A stretch of DNA of 64,000 nucleotides, from the NCBI GenBank assembly GCA_947447955.1, contig CANFLS010000001.1, forward strand, positions 177,413 through 241,412. The letters are read 5' to 3'. This document shows, piece after piece, positions 61,705 through 64,000 of this stretch; position 1 is the first letter of the stretch; every line of letters starts with the position of its first letter. The DNA comes from Flavobacteriales bacterium (GTDB lineage Bacteria; Bacteroidota; Bacteroidia; NS11-12g; UBA955). The translations under genes and the position numbers were made by a program. The notes under the pieces were generated by a model, which was not told the DNA's origin, ran no database searches, and was given only the letters and a program-made list of their open reading frames with translations.

Positions 61705-63738
61705 ATGCCTGAATTTCAATTAGAATCACCATTTACACCCAAAGGTGATCAGCCACAAGCCATAGAACAATTGGTGAGTGGTATTAACGATGGCATTAGG
61801 GCACAAACCCTTTTGGGGGTTACCGGTTCGGGTAAAACCTTTACCGTTGCCAATGTAATTCAGCAAACTCAGAAACCAACTTTGGTATTGAGTCATAACA
61901 AAACCTTGGTGGCTCAATTGTATGGAGAATTCAAACAGTTTTTTCCAAACAATTCTGTTGAGTATTTTGTAAGTTACTACGATTACTATCAACCGGAAGC
62001 ATTTATTCCTACCACCAATACCTACATTGAGAAGGATTTAAATATTAATGAGGAAATTGAAAAAATGCGACTTAAAACAGTGGCAACTTTGCTTTCTGGA
62101 AGAAGAGATGTGATTGTTGTTGCCAGTGTAAGCTGTATTTATGGTGCAGGTAATCCTTCGGATTATGAAAATACCATCATCCGATTGAATTTAGGTCAAA
62201 GAATTTCGCGCCAGCAATTGTTATATCGTTTGGTGGAAAGTTTATATAGCCGAACAACAGCTGAATTTAAACGTTCTACATTTCGTGTGAAAGGCGATAC
62301 TGTTGACGTTCATTTGGCATATAATGACATTGCTTACCGTGTGATTTTCTTCGGTGACGAAATTGAAGAAATGTATAGTTTCGAACCTGAATCGGGTAAG
62401 AAAATAGAGAATTTGGTAGATTGCGCCATTTATCCAGCGCAAATTTATGTTTCGCCAAGAGACAGACTTGAATCGGTGATTTATCAAATTCAAGATGATT
62501 TGGTTTTACAATTGGAAGAGTTCAAACTGCAAGGCCGTCATTTGGAAGCCAAGCGCTTGGAAGAGCGTGTGAACTTTGATTTGGAAATGATTCGTGAATT
62601 GGGTTATTGTAATGGTATAGAAAATTATAGCCGCTATTTTGATAGAAGAAATGCAGGTGATAGGCCATTTTGTTTGATCGATTATTTCCCTAAAGATTTC
62701 CTTTTGGTGGTGGATGAAAGCCACGTTTCTATCCCTCAAATTAGAGCCATGTATGGCGGTGATAGATCTAGGAAAATGAACTTGGTGGATTATGGTTTCC
62801 GTTTGCCTGCTGCATTGGATAACCGACCTCTTCAGTTTGAAGAGTTTTATGGGATGATCAATCAATCGATTTACGTAAGTGCTACGCCAGCTGATTTTGA
62901 ATTGAAAGAATCTGAAGGGGTTGTGATTGAACAGTTGATTCGTCCTACGGGTCTTTTGGATCCTGTAATTGAAGTGCGTCCGCTTGACAATCAAGTGGAT
63001 GATTTGATAGAAGAAATTGACAAACGCATTGCCATGGGTGATCGTATTTTGGTTACCACTTTAACCAAGCGTATGGCCGAGGAATTGACGAAATACCTTT
63101 CCAAATTAAACATCAATGTGAGTTACATCCACAGCGATGTGAAAACCATGGAGAGGGTTGAGATACTGCGCAGCTTGAGATTGGGTGTGATAGATGTTTT
63201 GATTGGCGTCAATTTATTGAGGGAAGGACTTGATTTGCCTGAAGTCAGTTTGGTGGCCATTATGGATGCGGATAAGGAAGGATTTTTGCGCAGCGAAACC
63301 AGTTTGGTACAAACCATAGGCCGTGCTGCCAGAAACGACCGAGGCAAGGTAATTATGTATGCAAACAAAATGACCAAAAGTATGGTGAAAACCATCGATG
63401 AAACCAATCGCCGTCGCGAAAAACAAATTGCATACAATACAGAACATGGAATTACCCCTACCACGGTAATTAAATCGAAAGATGAAATTTTCCGTCAAAC
63501 TGCAGTAGCAGATGGTGTATTCAGTGATGATCCGAAAGCTTACAATTTCTATGAAACAGAGATGTCGGTTGCTGCAGATCCAATCATTGCTTACATGGAT
63601 AAACCTGCCTTAGAAAAAGCGATTCTCAAAACCGAGAAAGACATGCACCGCGCTGCCAAAAACATGGAATTCATGGATGCTGCGCGCTTACGCGATGAAT
63701 TGGAAGTTCTTAGGAATAAGGTAAAAGAGATGGCGTAA
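61705..63738 (+). CDS. uvrB: Excinuclease ABC subunit B
   Basis: 677 residues. It is the damage-verifying helicase of nucleotide excision repair. Visible motifs are the Walker A loop GVTGSGKTFTVANV (near 38-51), the beta-hairpin VEYFVSYYDYYQPEAFIPTTNTYIEKD (near 93-120), the DEAD-like LLVVDESHVSIPQI, YVSATPADFEL, the helicase motifs HSDVKTMERVEILRSLRLG and VGVNLLREGLDLPEVSLVAIMDADKEGFLRS, and QTIGRAARN. The C-terminal UVR domain (LEKAILKTEKDMHRAAKNMEFMDAARLRDELEVLRNK) is complete. The stop lies 10 bp from the convergent T9SS gene. Confidence 0.98.
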   Translation: MPEFQLESPFTPKGDQPQAIEQLVSGINDGIRAQTLLGVTGSGKTFTVANVIQQTQKPTLVLSHNKTLVAQLYGEFKQFFPNNSVEYFVSYYDYYQPEAFIPTTNTYIEKDLNINEEIEKMRLKTVATLLSGRRDVIVVASVSCIYGAGNPSDYENTIIRLNLGQRISRQQLLYRLVESLYSRTTAEFKRSTFRVKGDTVDVHLAYNDIAYRVIFFGDEIEEMYSFEPESGKKIENLVDCAIYPAQIYVSPRDRLESVIYQIQDDLVLQLEEFKLQGRHLEAKRLEERVNFDLEMIRELGYCNGIENYSRYFDRRNAGDRPFCLIDYFPKDFLLVVDESHVSIPQIRAMYGGDRSRKMNLVDYGFRLPAALDNRPLQFEEFYGMINQSIYVSATPADFELKESEGVVIEQLIRPTGLLDPVIEVRPLDNQVDDLIEEIDKRIAMGDRILVTTLTKRMAEELTKYLSKLNINVSYIHSDVKTMERVEILRSLRLGVIDVLIGVNLLREGLDLPEVSLVAIMDADKEGFLRSETSLVQTIGRAARNDRGKVIMYANKMTKSMVKTIDETNRRREKQIAYNTEHGITPTTVIKSKDEIFRQTAVADGVFSDDPKAYNFYETEMSVAADPIIAYMDKPALEKAILKTEKDMHRAAKNMEFMDAARLRDELEVLRNKVKEMA

Positions 63739-63748
63739 CAAATAATAA

Positions 63749-64000
63749 TTACCGTATCAATGTAATTACCCCATGTACAACTTCAGGAGGATTGTTGCTA
63801 CCTTTCAAATAGATTTGAAAGATGGCAAAGTAGGAGCCTGAAGGACATTCCGCACCGATATTCATGACAAGGCCGTTCCAAAGTTTTGTTTGGTCGGAGC
63901 TGCTGGCATGAATTTGTTCAAAGACTTTTGCTCCCCAGCGGTTAAATACTTGAATGTCGTAATTGAAAGTTCCACCAATGGATTTGATTTTGAAGATATC
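63749..64000 (-). CDS. C-terminal end of a T9SS protein with CHU_C-type (type B) domain
   Basis: Reading the minus strand from the window edge gives 83 codons ending in TAA at 63749-63751, so only the C-terminus is visible. It matches the gliding-motility-associated (CHU_C, type B) sorting domain: FNYDIQVFNRWGAKVFEQ, then KLWNGLVMN, then CPSGSYFAIFQI and a final GVITLIR. Such proteins are usually very large adhesins secreted by the type IX system. The N-terminal part lies beyond the window. Confidence 0.88.
   Translation of the reverse strand, partial: DIFKIKSIGGTFNYDIQVFNRWGAKVFEQIHASSSDQTKLWNGLVMNIGAECPSGSYFAIFQIYLKGSNNPPEVVHGVITLIR

Noticed and set aside
62506..62994. 162-codon open frame antisense to uvrB
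   Set aside because: Shadow frame of a highly conserved gene, with low-complexity basic composition and no start signal.
856..63224. TTGAGGGA as a KOPS-type polar chromosome-segregation motif
   Set aside because: Copies are split 16 to 13 between strands, with no polarity across 64 kb. Not excluded if the window spans the terminus, but less likely than uptake or Chi-like roles.
1..64000. tRNA, rRNA, riboswitch, insertion sequence or phage genes
   Set aside because: Gaps between genes are short, and I saw no cloverleaf-like sequence, transposase, integrase or conserved riboswitch core in them.

Overview
This window is chromosomal DNA from a member of the Bacteroidota. It is about 37-38 % G+C by eye, and its genes are densely packed on both strands. 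The assignment rests on several things: a SusC/SusD pair, a second TonB receptor with a DUF4249 partner, type IX secretion (T9SS) sorting domains, PorG-like proteins, a fused 2-oxoacid dehydrogenase E1, a MetH without its homocysteine module, a long amidophosphoribosyltransferase, and Bacteroidota-type TAnnTTTG promoters with no Shine-Dalgarno sequences. I cannot place it below phylum. I see no tRNA or rRNA gene, CRISPR array, insertion sequence or prophage.

Layout. 1-5068: flippase fragment, WbqC-like protein and folK on the minus strand, divergent from an M16 peptidase; then a CpsB-type PHP phosphatase. 5069-9846: AT-rich spacer and a SusC/SusD transporter pair. 9847-10197: two copies of a compound non-coding repeat. 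10198-17718: asnS, an orphan ATP-grasp protein, a 51-residue membrane protein, accA, a flavin oxidoreductase, a UpxY-type NusG paralogue with a PIG-L deacetylase, and a membrane Fe-S protein. 17788-22944: tightly packed tatA-gatA-LysM/lytic-transglycosylase-like-DUF5916 operon. 23016-34748: TIGR00266, FAH, RmlD-like, AlkD, rhodanese-thioredoxin, DUF4197, TonB receptor/DUF4249, CNNM/CBS, purK and frr. 34790-43269: purF-like, 3-hydroxyanthranilate dioxygenase, methyltransferase, and tandem PorG-like genes leading into uppS-bamA. 43345-54879: ALDH7, EamA transporter, M1 peptidase-MbnP-MbnH cluster, metH and E1. 54939-64000: LTA-synthase-like sulfatase, a GNAT/HTH pair resembling a toxin-antitoxin cassette, a large ELWxxDGT-repeat T9SS protein, uvrB, and the end of a CHU_C-type T9SS protein.

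Most genes are ordinary housekeeping or envelope functions. The most striking signal is not a gene. The octamer TTGAGGGA occurs 29 times on the two strands by my manual scan, against about 1.5 expected from composition. It occurs in all reading frames, nearly equally on both strands, never followed by G, and once as an inverted pair forming the stem of the bamA terminator. This resembles a DNA uptake sequence (as in Neisseria and Haemophilus) or a Chi-like word. A second pattern is that TAnnTTTG/TAnnTTCG boxes lie only 3-14 nt before about 20 start codons, which suggests widespread leaderless or near-leaderless mRNAs and decides several start sites.
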